A program made the position numbers and the translations under genes. 64,000 nucleotides of DNA, from assembly GCF_023703375.1 (NCBI RefSeq), contig NZ_JAMQGO010000011.1:53622-117621 (forward strand). Direction: 5' to 3'. Positions within the stretch are counted from its first letter, which is position 1, and the number at the start of each line of letters is the position of its first letter. Shown here one piece after another: positions 1-9,683 of this stretch. The DNA is from Lutimaribacter degradans. GTDB lineage: Bacteria > Pseudomonadota > Alphaproteobacteria > Rhodobacterales > Rhodobacteraceae. The notes beneath the pieces were generated by a model. It searched no databases and was not told the DNA's origin. It was given only the letters and a program-made list of their open reading frames with translations.

Positions 1-729
1 GGCCATGATCTCGTGCCGGTCGGGTTTGGCAAGGTCGATATCGGCCGGGGGCATGTCTTGTGGCCGCAACGCGCCACGGATCAGGATATAGAGCAGGTAT
101 AGCGTGACCAATAGCAGCCCGGGAATGATCGCCGCGGCAAAGAACTGGCCAACCGACAGCGCCTCGACCGAGAACTTGCCTTGTTCGTATTGCGCCTGCT
201 GATAGGCGTTCGACATCACGTCGGCCAGAATGATCAGAAGCGTCGAGGGCGGAATGATCTGCCCGAGCGTGCCGGCGGTGCAGACGATGCCCGACGCCAC
301 CGAGGGGCTGTACCCGGCGCGCAGCATCGAGGGCAGGGCGATCATGCCCATGGCCACCACCGTTGCCCCGACGATACCGGTCGAGGCCGCCAGTAGCGCC
401 CCGACCAGAACCACCGATATGCCCAGCCCGCCGCGCAACTGGCCGAAACTGCGCCCCATGGTATCCAGCAATTCTTCGGCGATCTTGCTCTTTTCCAGAA
501 TGGCGCCCATCAGCACGAAAACGGGTATGGCGATCAGCACGGTGTTGCCGATCAACCCGAAGGCCCGCTGCCCCAGGGCCCCCAGCAGCGATACGTCCAT
601 CACCCCAAGCATCCAGCCCAGGTAGGCAAAGAACACCGCGACGCCCGCGATACTGAAGGAGACGGGAAAGCCCGACAGAACCGCCACCATCAGGGCGGCG
701 AACATGATCAGGTCAAGATATTCGGTCAC
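1..729 (-). CDS. dctM: TRAP transporter large permease (DctM type), 3' part cut by window edge
   Basis: This is the large membrane subunit of a tripartite ATP-independent periplasmic transporter, which moves the substrate across the inner membrane on a sodium gradient. The visible 243 codons are a chain of hydrophobic segments typical of DctM, including the TGIVGA and GQIIPPST regions. The gene starts at a GTG that shares four bases with the dctQ stop (GTGA), so translation is coupled. It is the last visible gene of the long leftward hut transcription unit and runs off the left edge. A hydrophilic stretch near codons 180-195 resembles the subtype that accompanies TakP-like binding proteins. 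The family call is firm; the substrate is not known. Confidence 0.9.
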   Translation of the reverse strand, partial: MTEYLDLIMFAALMVAVLSGFPVSFSIAGVAVFFAYLGWMLGVMDVSLLGALGQRAFGLIGNTVLIAIPVFVLMGAILEKSKIAEELLDTMGRSFGQLRGGLGISVVLVGALLAASTGIVGATVVAMGMIALPSMLRAGYSPSVASGIVCTAGTLGQIIPPSTLLIILADVMSNAYQQAQYEQGKFSVEALSVGQFFAAAIIPGLLLVTLYLLYILIRGALRPQDMPPADIDLAKPDRHEIMA

Positions 730-1235
730 GTGTCGCCCCCTTCATGGACTTCATGGAACAGGCGCACCAGCAGCGATAGCGACTGAAGCAGGATGAGGAT
801 GCAAAATGCGGGGATCAGTGATTTGAGCAGGAAAACCGCCTCGATCCCGCCGACGGAAATCGGCCCCTCAAGAATCTTCCAGGAACTGCGCACCGACGGC
901 CATGACCAGTAAAGCAGCGCGCTCATCGACGGGATCAGCAGGAACAGGTGGCCGAAAATGTCGATACGGCGGCGGGCGCTTGCGCTGACCTTGGCATAGA
1001 ACACGTCGACGCGGACATGCTTGTCCACCAGCAGGGTAAAGCCCGCACCCAGCATGAAAAGCGTTGCATGCATGTAAAGCACGCTTTCCTGAGCCGCGAT
1101 GGAGTTGAAACCAAAGACGTATCGCCCGATGACGATACAGAATTGAACCAGAACCATGACAAGGGCCAGCCAGCGGATCAGATCGGCGACCGCGCGGTTC
1201 ATCTGGTCGATTGCATTTGCGATGCCAAGCATCAT
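726..1235 (-). CDS. dctQ: TRAP transporter small permease (DctQ type)
   Basis: This 169-residue protein has about four hydrophobic segments (roughly residues 18-37, 55-75, 95-112 and 135-155), the size and layout of DctQ, which stabilises the large permease and docks the binding protein. It lies between dctP and dctM and overlaps dctM by four bases. The first two codons are both ATG; the purine-rich GAGGGGG stretch upstream is better spaced for the second ATG at 1232, so the protein may be one residue shorter. A strong hairpin separates it from dctP, so it is probably made in smaller amounts than the binding protein. Confidence 0.9.
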   Translation of the reverse strand: MMLGIANAIDQMNRAVADLIRWLALVMVLVQFCIVIGRYVFGFNSIAAQESVLYMHATLFMLGAGFTLLVDKHVRVDVFYAKVSASARRRIDIFGHLFLLIPSMSALLYWSWPSVRSSWKILEGPISVGGIEAVFLLKSLIPAFCILILLQSLSLLVRLFHEVHEGGDT

Positions 1236-1254
1236 CGGCCCCCTCGTTCGAAAA

Positions 1255-1281
1255 CGATGCGCGGCCCGTGGCCGCGCATCG
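1255..1281 (-). terminator. Intra-operon stem-loop between dctP and dctQ
   Basis: A perfect 12-bp stem (CGATGCGCGGCC with GGCCGCGCATCG) and a 3-nt loop, followed on the minus strand by TTTTC. It lies in the 54-bp gap between the dctP stop and the dctQ start. It looks like a partial Rho-independent terminator or 3'-end-stabilising hairpin that would leave more dctP message than permease message. Confidence 0.75.
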
Positions 1282-1289
1282 CGTCAATG

Positions 1290-2375
1290 TCAGTAGCCGA
1301 AGACGCCGGCGCGGGCGTTCATCTGGCCATTGTCTGCATAGGTCATGTATCCGCCGACGAGGTCGCGATAGGCGATGAAGCTTTCGGTGATGCGGCGCAC
1401 CAGCTCATCGTCGTCAGCGCGGAATTCCTCCATGATCTCCTGTGCGGCCTGGCCCATCGCCGTGATCACGTCATCGGGCAGCTTGCGGACCTGCACGTCG
1501 TGCTCTTCGACCAGTGTCTTGAGCGATTGTGCATGCTTGGTCATGTACTCGGTCCAGACCGGGTTGTAGAGACCGTGGCACGCCTGTGTCACGACTTCTT
1601 TCAGGTCGTCGGGCAGTTCGGCAAAGACCTCGGCATTGACGCCACATTCCTCGGCTGAGGACGGCTCGCCCACACCGGGCCAGTAGTAATACGGTGCAAC
1701 CTGGTAATACCCCAGCGCGCTGTCGGTCCACGGCCCGATGAATTCGCCCGCATCCAGTGCGCCGGTTTGCAAGGCCTGGAACATCGCGGGGCCCGACATC
1801 GCTTCGGCCGCCATGCCCAGCTTGGCCGCCATTTGCGAGGCGATGCCCGTGGTACGGAATTTCAGGCCCTTGAGGTCTTCGGCCGAATTGATCTCGTTCT
1901 TGAACCAGCCGGCCCATTGCGGGCCAGAGTTGCCGCACAGGAACGGTTTGATGCCGAAACGGGCATACATCTCGTCGTAAAGCGCCTGGCCGCCGCCGTG
2001 GTACAACCAGCCGAACTGCTCGTCTGCGCGCAGGCCAAAGGGCTGCGAGCCGAATAGCAAAATGCCCTTAGATTTCGAGCCCCAGTAGGCGGGAACCGCG
2101 TGATACAGCTCTGCCGTGCCTTCCGCGACCGCGTCGAAAACGCCGTTGCTCGGCACGATTTCACCGGCGGCATAAAGCGTTACGTTGATGCGCCCGCCCG
2201 AAAGGGTGGTGATCCGGTCAGCCAGCGTTTGCGCGGCGACACCCGGCCCAGGCAGGTTCTTGGGCCATGCCGATACCAGTTTCCAGTTGCGTACATCCTG
2301 CGCGATGGCGGGGGCGGCAAGCGTGCTGGCCGCTGCGCCCACGGCGCCGGTTGTCAGAAATTTCCGTCTATCCAT
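1290..2375 (-). CDS. dctP: TRAP substrate-binding protein, TakP-like, Tat signal
   Basis: This is the periplasmic solute receptor of the TRAP system in the hut operon, 361 residues. The start at 2375 is chosen because AAGGAGA lies just upstream and the protein then opens with a twin-arginine signal (RRKF at residues 3-6, likely cleavage after Ala25). The mature part resembles TakP-type DctP proteins. Arg174, in GLKFRTTG, fits the conserved arginine that pairs with a substrate carboxylate in this family. The start codon lies one base beyond the stop of the flavin-reductase gene, so the two are probably co-translated. Co-transcription with hut genes suggests an imidazole carboxylate such as urocanate, imidazolepropionate or histidine as ligand, but that is inference. 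Confidence 0.9.
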   Translation of the reverse strand: MDRRKFLTTGAVGAAASTLAAPAIAQDVRNWKLVSAWPKNLPGPGVAAQTLADRITTLSGGRINVTLYAAGEIVPSNGVFDAVAEGTAELYHAVPAYWGSKSKGILLFGSQPFGLRADEQFGWLYHGGGQALYDEMYARFGIKPFLCGNSGPQWAGWFKNEINSAEDLKGLKFRTTGIASQMAAKLGMAAEAMSGPAMFQALQTGALDAGEFIGPWTDSALGYYQVAPYYYWPGVGEPSSAEECGVNAEVFAELPDDLKEVVTQACHGLYNPVWTEYMTKHAQSLKTLVEEHDVQVRKLPDDVITAMGQAAQEIMEEFRADDDELVRRITESFIAYRDLVGGYMTYADNGQMNARAGVFGY

Positions 2376-2376
2376 T

Positions 2377-3057
2377 TCAGGTCTCCTTGTTGGTGGTTGG
2401 TGTGGTTGGTTTGCCTTCCAGCCCGTCTTCCGTGGCACTGGATGCACTTGGAATCCGCATCTCGAACGTCTCGGTGATCCGAGCGTAATCGTAATACCCC
2501 ATGCGCGCGAGGGGCTGGATTCTGGGTATATCGATCTTGCCCGAGGGCAAAATCACGTCGTCGGCCACATGGATGCGCATGACCTGGCCATATACTACGT
2601 CGATGGTGCCCGCGGGGCTGTTGCCGGGCAGGCGATGTGTCGACAGGTACTTGCATTCGAAATGGCACGGGCTTTGTGCCACCCGTGCGCCTGGCGCGTC
2701 GATGCATGGGGCCCTTTCCACGCCTGCGCGTTCGAACTCGTCTTCCTCCGGGGCCAATTCCATGGCCGAGATATTGACCGCGTCGCGCAGGGCATAGGTG
2801 GCCATGTTCCAAACAAACCAGCCCGTTTCCTCGGCGTTGATCACCGTGTCCTTACGCCGACCGTCGGGGTGCTGGTTGGCTGCGAACATGACCATCGGCG
2901 GATCGAAGGTCAGGTTCTGCCACTGGCTGTAGGGCGCGAGGTTGTGAACCCCGTCACGGCTGACCGTGGACAGCCAGCCGATGGGGCGCGGCACCGTGCA
3001 GCTTTTGAACGGCGAAAACGGCAATGGGCAGTCTTCGGTATCCGGTGCGTAGTGCAT
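2377..3057 (-). CDS. Flavin reductase family protein (DIM6/NTAB type, FMN-binding split barrel)
   Basis: A 226-residue protein with the features of the flavin-reductase-like split-barrel family: SPFKSCTVPRPIGWLST near the N terminus, DPPMVMFAANQ, and KDTVINAEETGWF in the middle. Relatives bind FMN and reduce flavins or act as small oxidoreductases. The start at 3057 is two bases past the hutU stop, and the gene abuts dctP, so it sits inside the histidine operon. The sequence does not give its role there. It might process a histidine or urocanate derivative, or supply reduced flavin. Its last 20 residues are rich in Thr, Ser and Lys and look unstructured. Confidence 0.85.
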   Translation of the reverse strand: MHYAPDTEDCPLPFSPFKSCTVPRPIGWLSTVSRDGVHNLAPYSQWQNLTFDPPMVMFAANQHPDGRRKDTVINAEETGWFVWNMATYALRDAVNISAMELAPEEDEFERAGVERAPCIDAPGARVAQSPCHFECKYLSTHRLPGNSPAGTIDVVYGQVMRIHVADDVILPSGKIDIPRIQPLARMGYYDYARITETFEMRIPSASSATEDGLEGKPTTPTTNKET

Positions 3058-3059
3058 GT

Positions 3060-4733
3060 TCAGTTCCCGAGGATACGCGGCAGGCGCAGCCCGTTTTCGC
3101 GGGCACAGGCGATGGCATCCTCGTATCCGGCATCTGCGTGCCGCCAGACACCGCTGGCCGGATCGTTCCACAGAACGCGCTCCAGTCGCTTTGCGGCCTC
3201 GGGCGTGCCGTCGGCGCAGATCACGACGCCGGAATGCTGGCTGAAGCCCATGCCGACGCCACCGCCATGATGCAGGCTGACCCAGGTCGCGCCCGAGGCG
3301 GTGTTCACCAGCGCGTTCAGCAACGGCCAATCCGACACGGCATCCGAGCCGTCTTTCATTGCCTCGGTTTCGCGGTTGGGCGAGGCGACCGAGCCGCTGT
3401 CCAGGTGGTCGCGCCCGATCACGACCGGGGCCTTCAATTCGCCATTGGCGACCATCTCGTTGAAGGCAAGCCCCGCGCGATGGCGATCACCGAGCCCGAT
3501 CCAGCAGATGCGCGCGGGCAAGCCCTGGAAGGAGATCCGTTCCCGGGCCATGTCCAGCCAGTTGTGCAGGTGGGTGTTGTCGGGGAACAACTCCTTCATC
3601 TTCTGGTCGGTCTTGTAGATATCCTCGGGGTCGCCCGACAGCGCGGCCCACCGGAACGGGCCGATCCCGCGGCAAAAGAGCGGGCGGATATACGCCGGCA
3701 CGAAGCCGGGGAAGGCAAAGGCGTTTTCCAGGCCTTCCTCAAGCGCGACCTGTCGGATGTTGTTGCCGTAATCCAGCGTGGGCACACCGGCATTCCAGAA
3801 ATCGACCATCGCGGCCACATGCGCCTTCATGCTGGCGCGGGCGGCCTTTTCCACGGCCTTCGGGTCTGTCTCGCGCTTGGCCCGCCATTCGGCCATGTTC
3901 CAACCTTGTGGAAGGTAGCCATTGATCGGGTCATGCGCACTGGTCTGGTCGGTGACGATGTCGGGGCGCACGCCGCGTTTGAACAGTTCAGGAAACACAT
4001 CGGCCGCATTGCCCAGAAGCGCCACGGATTTGGCCTCGCCGGCCTTGGTCCAGCGGTCGATCATTTCCAGCGCCTCGTCGAGGCTTTCTGTCTTTTCGTC
4101 CACGTAGCCAGTGCGCAGGCGGAAATCGATGCTGTCGGGGTTGCATTCGACGGCCAGGCAGCATGCTCCGGCCATTACTGCGGCAAGCGGCTGTGCACCG
4201 CCCATGCCGCCAAGCCCGCCGGTCAAGATCCACTTGCCCGTCAGGTCGCCGTCGTAATGCTGGCGGCCCGCTTCGGCAAAGGTTTCATATGTGCCCTGAA
4301 CGATACCCTGAGAGCCGATATAGATCCACGATCCGGCGGTCATCTGGCCGTACATGGCCAGGCCCTTCTTATCCAGTTCGTTGAAATGGTCCCATGTCGC
4401 CCAGTGTGGCACGAGGTTCGAGTTGGCAATCAGAACGCGCGGCGCGTCGCTATGCGTCTTGACGATGGCGATGGGCTTGCCCGACTGGACGACAAGCGTT
4501 TCGTCCTCTTCAAGGTCTTTCAGGCTGGCCACGATCGTGTCGAAATCTTCCCAGGTCCGCGCGGCGCGACCTATGCCGCCATAAACCACCAACTCATGCG
4601 GGTTTTCGGCCACGTCGGGATGCAGGTTGTTCATCAGCATCCGCAGCGGCGCCTCGGTCATCCAGCTTTTGGCATTCAGCTCGGACCCGGTCGGGGGGTA
4701 GATATCACGGGTGTTCTTGCGGGGGTCGCTCAT
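3060..4733 (-). CDS. hutU: Urocanate hydratase
   Basis: Converts urocanate to 4-imidazolone-5-propionate, the second step of histidine breakdown, using tightly bound NAD+. The 557-residue length and the motifs [35 protein letters not shown] and DQTSAHDP are those of HutU. The start at 4733 ([10 protein letters not shown]) is preferred over an ATG four codons upstream because it matches the usual HutU N terminus and gives a 4-bp ATGA overlap with the hutG stop. It lies fourth in the leftward hutI-hutH-hutG-hutU order. Confidence 0.97.
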   Translation of the reverse strand: MSDPRKNTRDIYPPTGSELNAKSWMTEAPLRMLMNNLHPDVAENPHELVVYGGIGRAARTWEDFDTIVASLKDLEEDETLVVQSGKPIAIVKTHSDAPRVLIANSNLVPHWATWDHFNELDKKGLAMYGQMTAGSWIYIGSQGIVQGTYETFAEAGRQHYDGDLTGKWILTGGLGGMGGAQPLAAVMAGACCLAVECNPDSIDFRLRTGYVDEKTESLDEALEMIDRWTKAGEAKSVALLGNAADVFPELFKRGVRPDIVTDQTSAHDPINGYLPQGWNMAEWRAKRETDPKAVEKAARASMKAHVAAMVDFWNAGVPTLDYGNNIRQVALEEGLENAFAFPGFVPAYIRPLFCRGIGPFRWAALSGDPEDIYKTDQKMKELFPDNTHLHNWLDMARERISFQGLPARICWIGLGDRHRAGLAFNEMVANGELKAPVVIGRDHLDSGSVASPNRETEAMKDGSDAVSDWPLLNALVNTASGATWVSLHHGGGVGMGFSQHSGVVICADGTPEAAKRLERVLWNDPASGVWRHADAGYEDAIACARENGLRLPRILGN

Positions 4734-5521
4734 TTGGGCCTCCATGCGGACAAGGTTTCTAGAATGTTTGCCAGGTGAACGCGCAGCCGGTCGGCGCGGG
4801 TGTCATCATACGTCCAGGGCGGGGTTTCGGCGCTTAGATAGGTGGATTGCGCCAATTCCATCTGGATCGCGTGCAGCCCCTCGCCGGGGCGCCCGTAGTG
4901 ACGCGTGGTCCAGCCGCCCTTGAACCGCCCGTTCACGATCGAGCTGTACCCGTCGGCGGCTTCGCAGATGCGCTGCACCGATGCTTCGATCTGAGGGTCG
5001 CAGGTTGCGCCAAGGTTGGTGCCGATGTTGAAGTCGGGCAGGGGGCCATCGAATAGAAACGGAATTCTGGACCGGATCGAGTGGCAATCATAAAGCACGG
5101 CAAAACCGTGGATCGCCCTGATACGGTCAAGTTCTGCCGCAAGCGCGTCATGGTAGGGCGCGTGGTAGGCCAGGCGGCGGCGCTCAACCTCCTCGGCATC
5201 CGGCTCCTGGCCATCGGCATAGATCGGTTGCCCGTCGAAATCGGTCAGTGGGCAAAGCCCGGTGGTGTTCTGACCGGGGTAAAGGCTTTGGCCCGAGGGG
5301 TCGCGGTTGACGTCGATCACGTAGCGATGAACTGTCGTTCGGACGGCACTCGCCCCTTCCAGCAGCCCGGAATACAGCCGGTCGATATGCCAATCGGTAT
5401 CGGCGATTGCCCGGCCGGTTTCGTTCAGCGGTGCAAGGCAGTCGTCGGGAATATCGGTGCCGGTATGGGGCAGGCCCAAGACCAGCGGGCTGTCGCCCCA
5501 GGTAATGTCGATCAGGCTCAT
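4730..5521 (-). CDS. hutG: N-formylglutamate deformylase
   Basis: Hydrolyses N-formyl-L-glutamate to glutamate and formate, the last step of the pathway that runs through HutF. The 263-residue protein shows the N-formylglutamate amidohydrolase pattern: [11 protein letters not shown] near the N terminus, [14 protein letters not shown] and a C-terminal [14 protein letters not shown]. The histidine and glutamate residues in these motifs are the likely zinc ligands. It overlaps hutH by four bases upstream and hutU by four bases downstream, which shows tight translational coupling. Its presence together with hutF fixes the five-step formylglutamate route. Confidence 0.96.
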   Translation of the reverse strand: MSLIDITWGDSPLVLGLPHTGTDIPDDCLAPLNETGRAIADTDWHIDRLYSGLLEGASAVRTTVHRYVIDVNRDPSGQSLYPGQNTTGLCPLTDFDGQPIYADGQEPDAEEVERRRLAYHAPYHDALAAELDRIRAIHGFAVLYDCHSIRSRIPFLFDGPLPDFNIGTNLGATCDPQIEASVQRICEAADGYSSIVNGRFKGGWTTRHYGRPGEGLHAIQMELAQSTYLSAETPPWTYDDTRADRLRVHLANILETLSAWRPK

Positions 5522-7044
5522 AGCGACAACTCCAGCCCCGATGCAGCGGCCAGGCTGTCGTTCGACACGCAGGTGGCAGCGCGCCTAAGATCAGGCGCAA
5601 GATACCGGTCCTGTTGCAGGCTTGGCACCGCGCTGCGCAGGCTTTCCATCACCGCCTGCAAGGGCCGCGAGGTCACCAACGGCGCCCGCTGTTCGATGCC
5701 CTGCGCCGCGCACATCGCCTCGACGCCCAGGATCACCGACAGGTTGGCCGTCATCCGGGCGAGTCGCCGTGCGCCGTGGGCGGCCATGCTGACATGATCT
5801 TCCTGGTTGGCCGAGGTCGGTGTGCTGTCGGTGGAACAAGGGTTCGCCAGGTGCTTGTTCTCGCTCATGAGCGCGGCAGTGGTCACTTCGGCGATCATCA
5901 GGCCCGAGTTCAGCCCCGGTTCGGGTGTCAGGAAAGGTGGCAGGTCGAAAGACAGCGTGGGGTCGACCATAAGGGCGACGCGGCGCTGTGCGATGGCGCC
6001 GATCTCGGCCACAGCCATCGCGACCTGGTCGGCCGCAAAGGCAACGGGTTCGGCATGGAAATTCCCGCCTGACAGGATCTCGCCCGTTTCGGTGATCACC
6101 AGCGGGTTGTCGGTGACGGCGTTCGCCTCGATCTCCAGCGTGCGCCCTGCAAAGCGCAACAGGTCGATTGCCGCACCCGTGACCTGCGGCTGGCAGCGGA
6201 TGCAATACGGGTCTTGCACCCGGCTGTCGCCATCGCGGTGGCTTTCGCGGATCTCGCTGCCCTTCAGCATCCGGGCCATGGCGGTTGCCACGTCGATCTG
6301 GCCCTGGTGTCCGCGCAGGGCGTGAATGGCCGGGTTCAAGGGCGCGGTCGAACCCATGATGGCATCGGTGGACAGGGCCGAGGTGACAACTGACGCACGC
6401 GCCGCACGCCACGCCTCGAACAGGCCGGCCAGCGCACAGGCGGTGGAAAACTGTGTGCCGTTGATCAGCGCCAGCCCTTCCTTGGGGCCCAGCACAACGG
6501 GCGCAAGACCCGCGGCTTTCAGTGCCGCGCCGCCATCCATCGTCTTGCCGTCAAACGTGGCTTCGCCCTCGCCGATCATCACCGCGGCCATATGGGCCAG
6601 CGGTGCCAGGTCGCCGGAGGCGCCAACCGAACCCTGTGTGGGGATAACCGGCAATACGCCGCACGTCAGCATCGTCTCGATCAGCGCGCAAATCTCCCAT
6701 CGCACGCCTGAGGCGCCGCGCCCCAGCGACAGCAGCTTGAGCGCCATCATCAGCCGCACCGTGGCAGGCTCCAACGCGTCGCCGACGCCGCAACAATGCG
6801 ACAATATCAGGTTGCGTTGCAGGGTCGTGGTATCCTCGGGCGCGATACGAACCGAGGCCAGTTTGCCAAAGCCGGTATTGACGCCATAGACCGGCGCATT
6901 GCCATTCGCCGCTTGCGCAATGAGCCCGGCCGAATTGTCGATGCCCTCGCGCGCCGACGGGTCAAGCGCAACAGGTCCATCACCGCGCCAGACCGCTTCG
7001 AGGGTGGGCAGGGTCGTGCTGCCGGGGGTCAGGGTATGGGTCAA
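5518..7044 (-). CDS. hutH: Histidine ammonia-lyase
   Basis: Deaminates L-histidine to urocanate and ammonia, the first step of the pathway. The 508-residue protein contains the Ala-Ser-Gly triplet (residues 142-144 in [14 protein letters not shown]) that cyclises to the MIO electrophile, plus YGVNTGFG near residue 53, and [14 protein letters not shown] and the NPLVI segment further on. Length and motifs are canonical. It overlaps hutI and hutG by four bases each. No truncation or missing catalytic residue is visible. Confidence 0.98.
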   Translation of the reverse strand: MTHTLTPGSTTLPTLEAVWRGDGPVALDPSAREGIDNSAGLIAQAANGNAPVYGVNTGFGKLASVRIAPEDTTTLQRNLILSHCCGVGDALEPATVRLMMALKLLSLGRGASGVRWEICALIETMLTCGVLPVIPTQGSVGASGDLAPLAHMAAVMIGEGEATFDGKTMDGGAALKAAGLAPVVLGPKEGLALINGTQFSTACALAGLFEAWRAARASVVTSALSTDAIMGSTAPLNPAIHALRGHQGQIDVATAMARMLKGSEIRESHRDGDSRVQDPYCIRCQPQVTGAAIDLLRFAGRTLEIEANAVTDNPLVITETGEILSGGNFHAEPVAFAADQVAMAVAEIGAIAQRRVALMVDPTLSFDLPPFLTPEPGLNSGLMIAEVTTAALMSENKHLANPCSTDSTPTSANQEDHVSMAAHGARRLARMTANLSVILGVEAMCAAQGIEQRAPLVTSRPLQAVMESLRSAVPSLQQDRYLAPDLRRAATCVSNDSLAAASGLELSL

Positions 7045-8243
7045 GCGACACCTCCGAAAATACGGCTATGAAGGGGGTTGATGCCGATACCGTAAGACAG
7101 TTCCGCCGGGTCCGAGATATCCCAGATCGCAAGGTCTGCCCGCATTCCCGGTGCGATGGAGCCACAATCGGCCAGCCCAAGGGCGCGCGCCGCGTTGCGG
7201 GTGGTGCCGGCCAAAGCCTCGGCCGGTGTCATGCGAAACAGCGTGCAGGCCATGTTCATTGCAAGCAACAGCGAACCCAGGGGCGACGAGCCGGGGTTCC
7301 AATCCGTGCCAACGGCCATCGGCACGCCATGCTCGCGGAATGCCTGAACAGGCGGGGCCTGTGTTTCGTGGATGGTATAGAACGCGCCGGGCAGCAGAAC
7401 GGCCACGGTGCCCGCGGCGGCAAGGGCGGCCGCGTCGCTTTCGGTTGCGTATTCGACATGATCGGCCGACAGCGCGGCATATTTCGCGGCCAGTTCGGTG
7501 CCGCCGATATGGCTGAGTTGTTCAGCGTGCAGCTTGACGGGCAGGCCAAGCGCGCGCGCCTTGTCGAAAACGCGTGCAATCTGGGCCGTGTCAAAGGCGA
7601 TTCCCTCGCAGAACCCGTCAACCGCGTCGACCAGCCCCTCGGCGTGGGCGGCCTCCAGTGTCGGCAGGCACACCGTGTCTATATATGTATCGGCGTCGGC
7701 CCCGGCGGGCACTGCATGTGCGCCCAGAAAGCTGGTGACCACGCGAACGGGCCGGTGTTGGCCAAGGGCACGCGCAACACGCAGCATCTTCAACTCGGTG
7801 TCGCGATCCAGCCCATAGCCCGATTTGACCTCGATCACCGATACGCCTTGCGCGATCAACGCATCGGCCCGGGGCAGGGCGCTTGCCAACAAATCGGTCT
7901 CGCTTGCGCCGCGTGTTGCTGAAACGGTCGAGACGATTCCCCCCCCGGCGCGGGCCACCTCTTCATAGCTGGCCCCGTTAAGGCGCATCTCGAATTCCCG
8001 CGCACGGTTGCCACCATGCACGATATGCGTGTGGCAATCGATCAGGCCGGGGGTGACCACGCGCCCTGCAAGGTCTTTCCGCTCAAGACTGGTGAATTCG
8101 GGGGGCAGATCCGCCGCCGCGCCCACCCATGATATCTTGTCGTCTTCGATGACGATGGCCGCGTTTTCGACGAGCCCATAATTACCAACGGTTTCTTCCA
8201 TGGTGGCGGCCGTTGCCCCGGAAATCACGTAGCGCTGTGCCAT
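7041..8243 (-). CDS. hutI: Imidazolonepropionase
   Basis: Hydrolyses 4-imidazolone-5-propionate to N-formimino-L-glutamate. It is a 400-residue amidohydrolase-superfamily metal enzyme with the metal-binding [15 protein letters not shown] motif, a second histidine in [11 protein letters not shown], and [11 protein letters not shown] near the C terminus. I place the start at the ATG at 8243: AAGGG lies six bases upstream, whereas a GTG one codon earlier is less well placed. It is the first gene of the leftward hut operon and faces hutF across a roughly 70-bp regulatory region. Confidence 0.97.
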   Translation of the reverse strand: MAQRYVISGATAATMEETVGNYGLVENAAIVIEDDKISWVGAAADLPPEFTSLERKDLAGRVVTPGLIDCHTHIVHGGNRAREFEMRLNGASYEEVARAGGGIVSTVSATRGASETDLLASALPRADALIAQGVSVIEVKSGYGLDRDTELKMLRVARALGQHRPVRVVTSFLGAHAVPAGADADTYIDTVCLPTLEAAHAEGLVDAVDGFCEGIAFDTAQIARVFDKARALGLPVKLHAEQLSHIGGTELAAKYAALSADHVEYATESDAAALAAAGTVAVLLPGAFYTIHETQAPPVQAFREHGVPMAVGTDWNPGSSPLGSLLLAMNMACTLFRMTPAEALAGTTRNAARALGLADCGSIAPGMRADLAIWDISDPAELSYGIGINPLHSRIFGGVA

Positions 8244-8252
8244 CACATACCC

Positions 8253-8302
8253 TTGAATTATTTCGTGCTTAAATTTAATATGTAGTTACATATAGTTGTC
8301 AA
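8253..8302. promoter_or_regulatory. Overlapping divergent hutF and hutI promoters
   Basis: Rightward: TTGAAT (8253-8258), 17-bp spacer, TAATAT (8276-8281), pointing to hutF. Leftward: TTGACA (complement of 8297-8302), 16-bp spacer, TATTAA (complement of 8275-8280), pointing to hutI. The two -10 elements overlap, so RNA polymerase could not occupy both sites at once. Confidence 0.75.
8279..8292. promoter_or_regulatory. HutC-type operator
   Basis: The palindrome TATGTA-GT-TACATA contains the TGTA-N2-TACA core that I recall for HutC operators of other proteobacteria. It lies in the spacer of the leftward promoter and begins at the -10 of the rightward one. A single bound dimer could silence both hut units, with urocanate as the expected inducer. 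hutC itself lies downstream of hutF, so the repressor would also control its own synthesis. Confidence 0.75.
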
Positions 8303-8315
8303 TGGAGTTGTTGAC

Positions 8316-9683
8316 GTGCAGGTTATTCAAGCGAAGCAAGCTCTTACTCCTGGTGGCTGGCAATCGGACGTGGAGGTGGTGATCGGGGAAAATGGTCGAA
8401 TCGAGTCGGTCGGCTCTGCCTCGCAAACCCCGACCCATCGCGCCGCGTTGCTGCTGCCCGCACCGCTGAACTTGCACAGCCATGCCTTTCAGCGCGCGAT
8501 GGCGGGCCTGACAGAGGCGCGCGGCCCCGACCCGAGCGACAGCTTCTGGAGTTGGCGTCGCCTGATGTACACGTTTCTCGACCAGCTGACGCCGGATGAT
8601 GTCGAAGCGATCGCCGGGCTGGTCTTCATGGAGATGCTCGAAGCCGGCTATGGCGCGGTCGCCGAGTTCCATTACCTGCACCATGACGTGGGCGGCGTGC
8701 CCTATGCCAATCTTGCCGAGATGTCCGAGCGTATCGTGGCGGCCTCGGAAAATGCCGGGATCGGCCTGACCCTGTTGCCGGTGCACTACCAGTTCGGCGG
8801 TTGCGACCTGCGCCCGCTGAACGGGGGGCAGCAACGGTTCGGCAATGGGCCCGACCAGTTCCTGCGTCTTCACGCCGACGCAGCCGCCGCCGTGGCCCGC
8901 GGGCCTGCGGATTTTGTAATCGGCGTTGCGCCCCATTCCCTTCGGGCGGTGGATTCAGAGGGCCTGCGCCATGTGCTTGAGCAAGCGCGCACCGGCCCGA
9001 TCCACATGCACCTTGCCGAACAGGTGGCCGAGGTAGACGAAGTGCTGGCCCACATGGGCGCGCGGCCGACGGAATGGTTGTTGGCCAACCACGCGGTCGA
9101 CGAAAGGTGGTGCCTGATTCACTGTACCCAGATGACTGATGCCGAGACGAAAGACCTCGCCCGTTCCGGTGCCGTTGCGGGGCTGTGCCCGATCACGGAA
9201 TCAAGCCTTGGCGACGGGATATTCAACGGTACGACCTATCTGGGTGCGGGGGGCACGATCGGGTTCGGATCTGATTCCAATATCCACATCGCGCTTTTCG
9301 ACGAGCTGAAGACGCTGGAATATTCCCAGCGTTTACGTGACAGGTCGCGGGCGGCGCTGGCGACGCCTGACCGTTCAACCGGGCGGGTTCTGTTCGAGGC
9401 GGCTGCGAACGGCGGCGCGCAAGCCGGTGGTCGCGATACCGGCCGGATCGAGATTGGCGCGCTGGCGGACCTGATCGGACTGGATGATGACAACGAGTGG
9501 CTGTGCAACCGGCAGGGTGATGCGTTGCTTGACAGCCTGATCTTTGGCGGCGGCGGCGGGGCCTGTATCCGTGATGTCTGGAGCGCGGGGCGGCATGTCG
9601 TCAGGCAAGGTCGCCATTTCCGGCGTGACGCTATAATTTCCAGCTACAAGGCGACAATGCAGCGACTGGAGACCGATATTTGA
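8316..9683 (+). CDS. hutF: Formimidoylglutamate deiminase
   Basis: Converts N-formimino-L-glutamate to N-formyl-L-glutamate and ammonia, feeding HutG. The 455-residue amidohydrolase has the zinc-site motif LNLHSHAFQRAMAG, then MHLAEQ, CLIHCTQM and GFGSDSNIH. The start is a GTG with GGAG eight bases upstream. It is transcribed away from hutI and shares one base-paired stop/start with hutC (TTGA). With hutI, hutH, hutG and hutU the set for histidine to glutamate plus formate is complete. Confidence 0.95.
   Translation: MQVIQAKQALTPGGWQSDVEVVIGENGRIESVGSASQTPTHRAALLLPAPLNLHSHAFQRAMAGLTEARGPDPSDSFWSWRRLMYTFLDQLTPDDVEAIAGLVFMEMLEAGYGAVAEFHYLHHDVGGVPYANLAEMSERIVAASENAGIGLTLLPVHYQFGGCDLRPLNGGQQRFGNGPDQFLRLHADAAAAVARGPADFVIGVAPHSLRAVDSEGLRHVLEQARTGPIHMHLAEQVAEVDEVLAHMGARPTEWLLANHAVDERWCLIHCTQMTDAETKDLARSGAVAGLCPITESSLGDGIFNGTTYLGAGGTIGFGSDSNIHIALFDELKTLEYSQRLRDRSRAALATPDRSTGRVLFEAAANGGAQAGGRDTGRIEIGALADLIGLDDDNEWLCNRQGDALLDSLIFGGGGGACIRDVWSAGRHVVRQGRHFRRDAIISSYKATMQRLETDI

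Noticed and set aside
3024..4778. Long rightward open frame of 584 codons opposite hutU
   Set aside because: It is the antisense shadow of hutU, whose motifs and overlaps are unambiguous. Long antisense frames are normal in GC-rich DNA.
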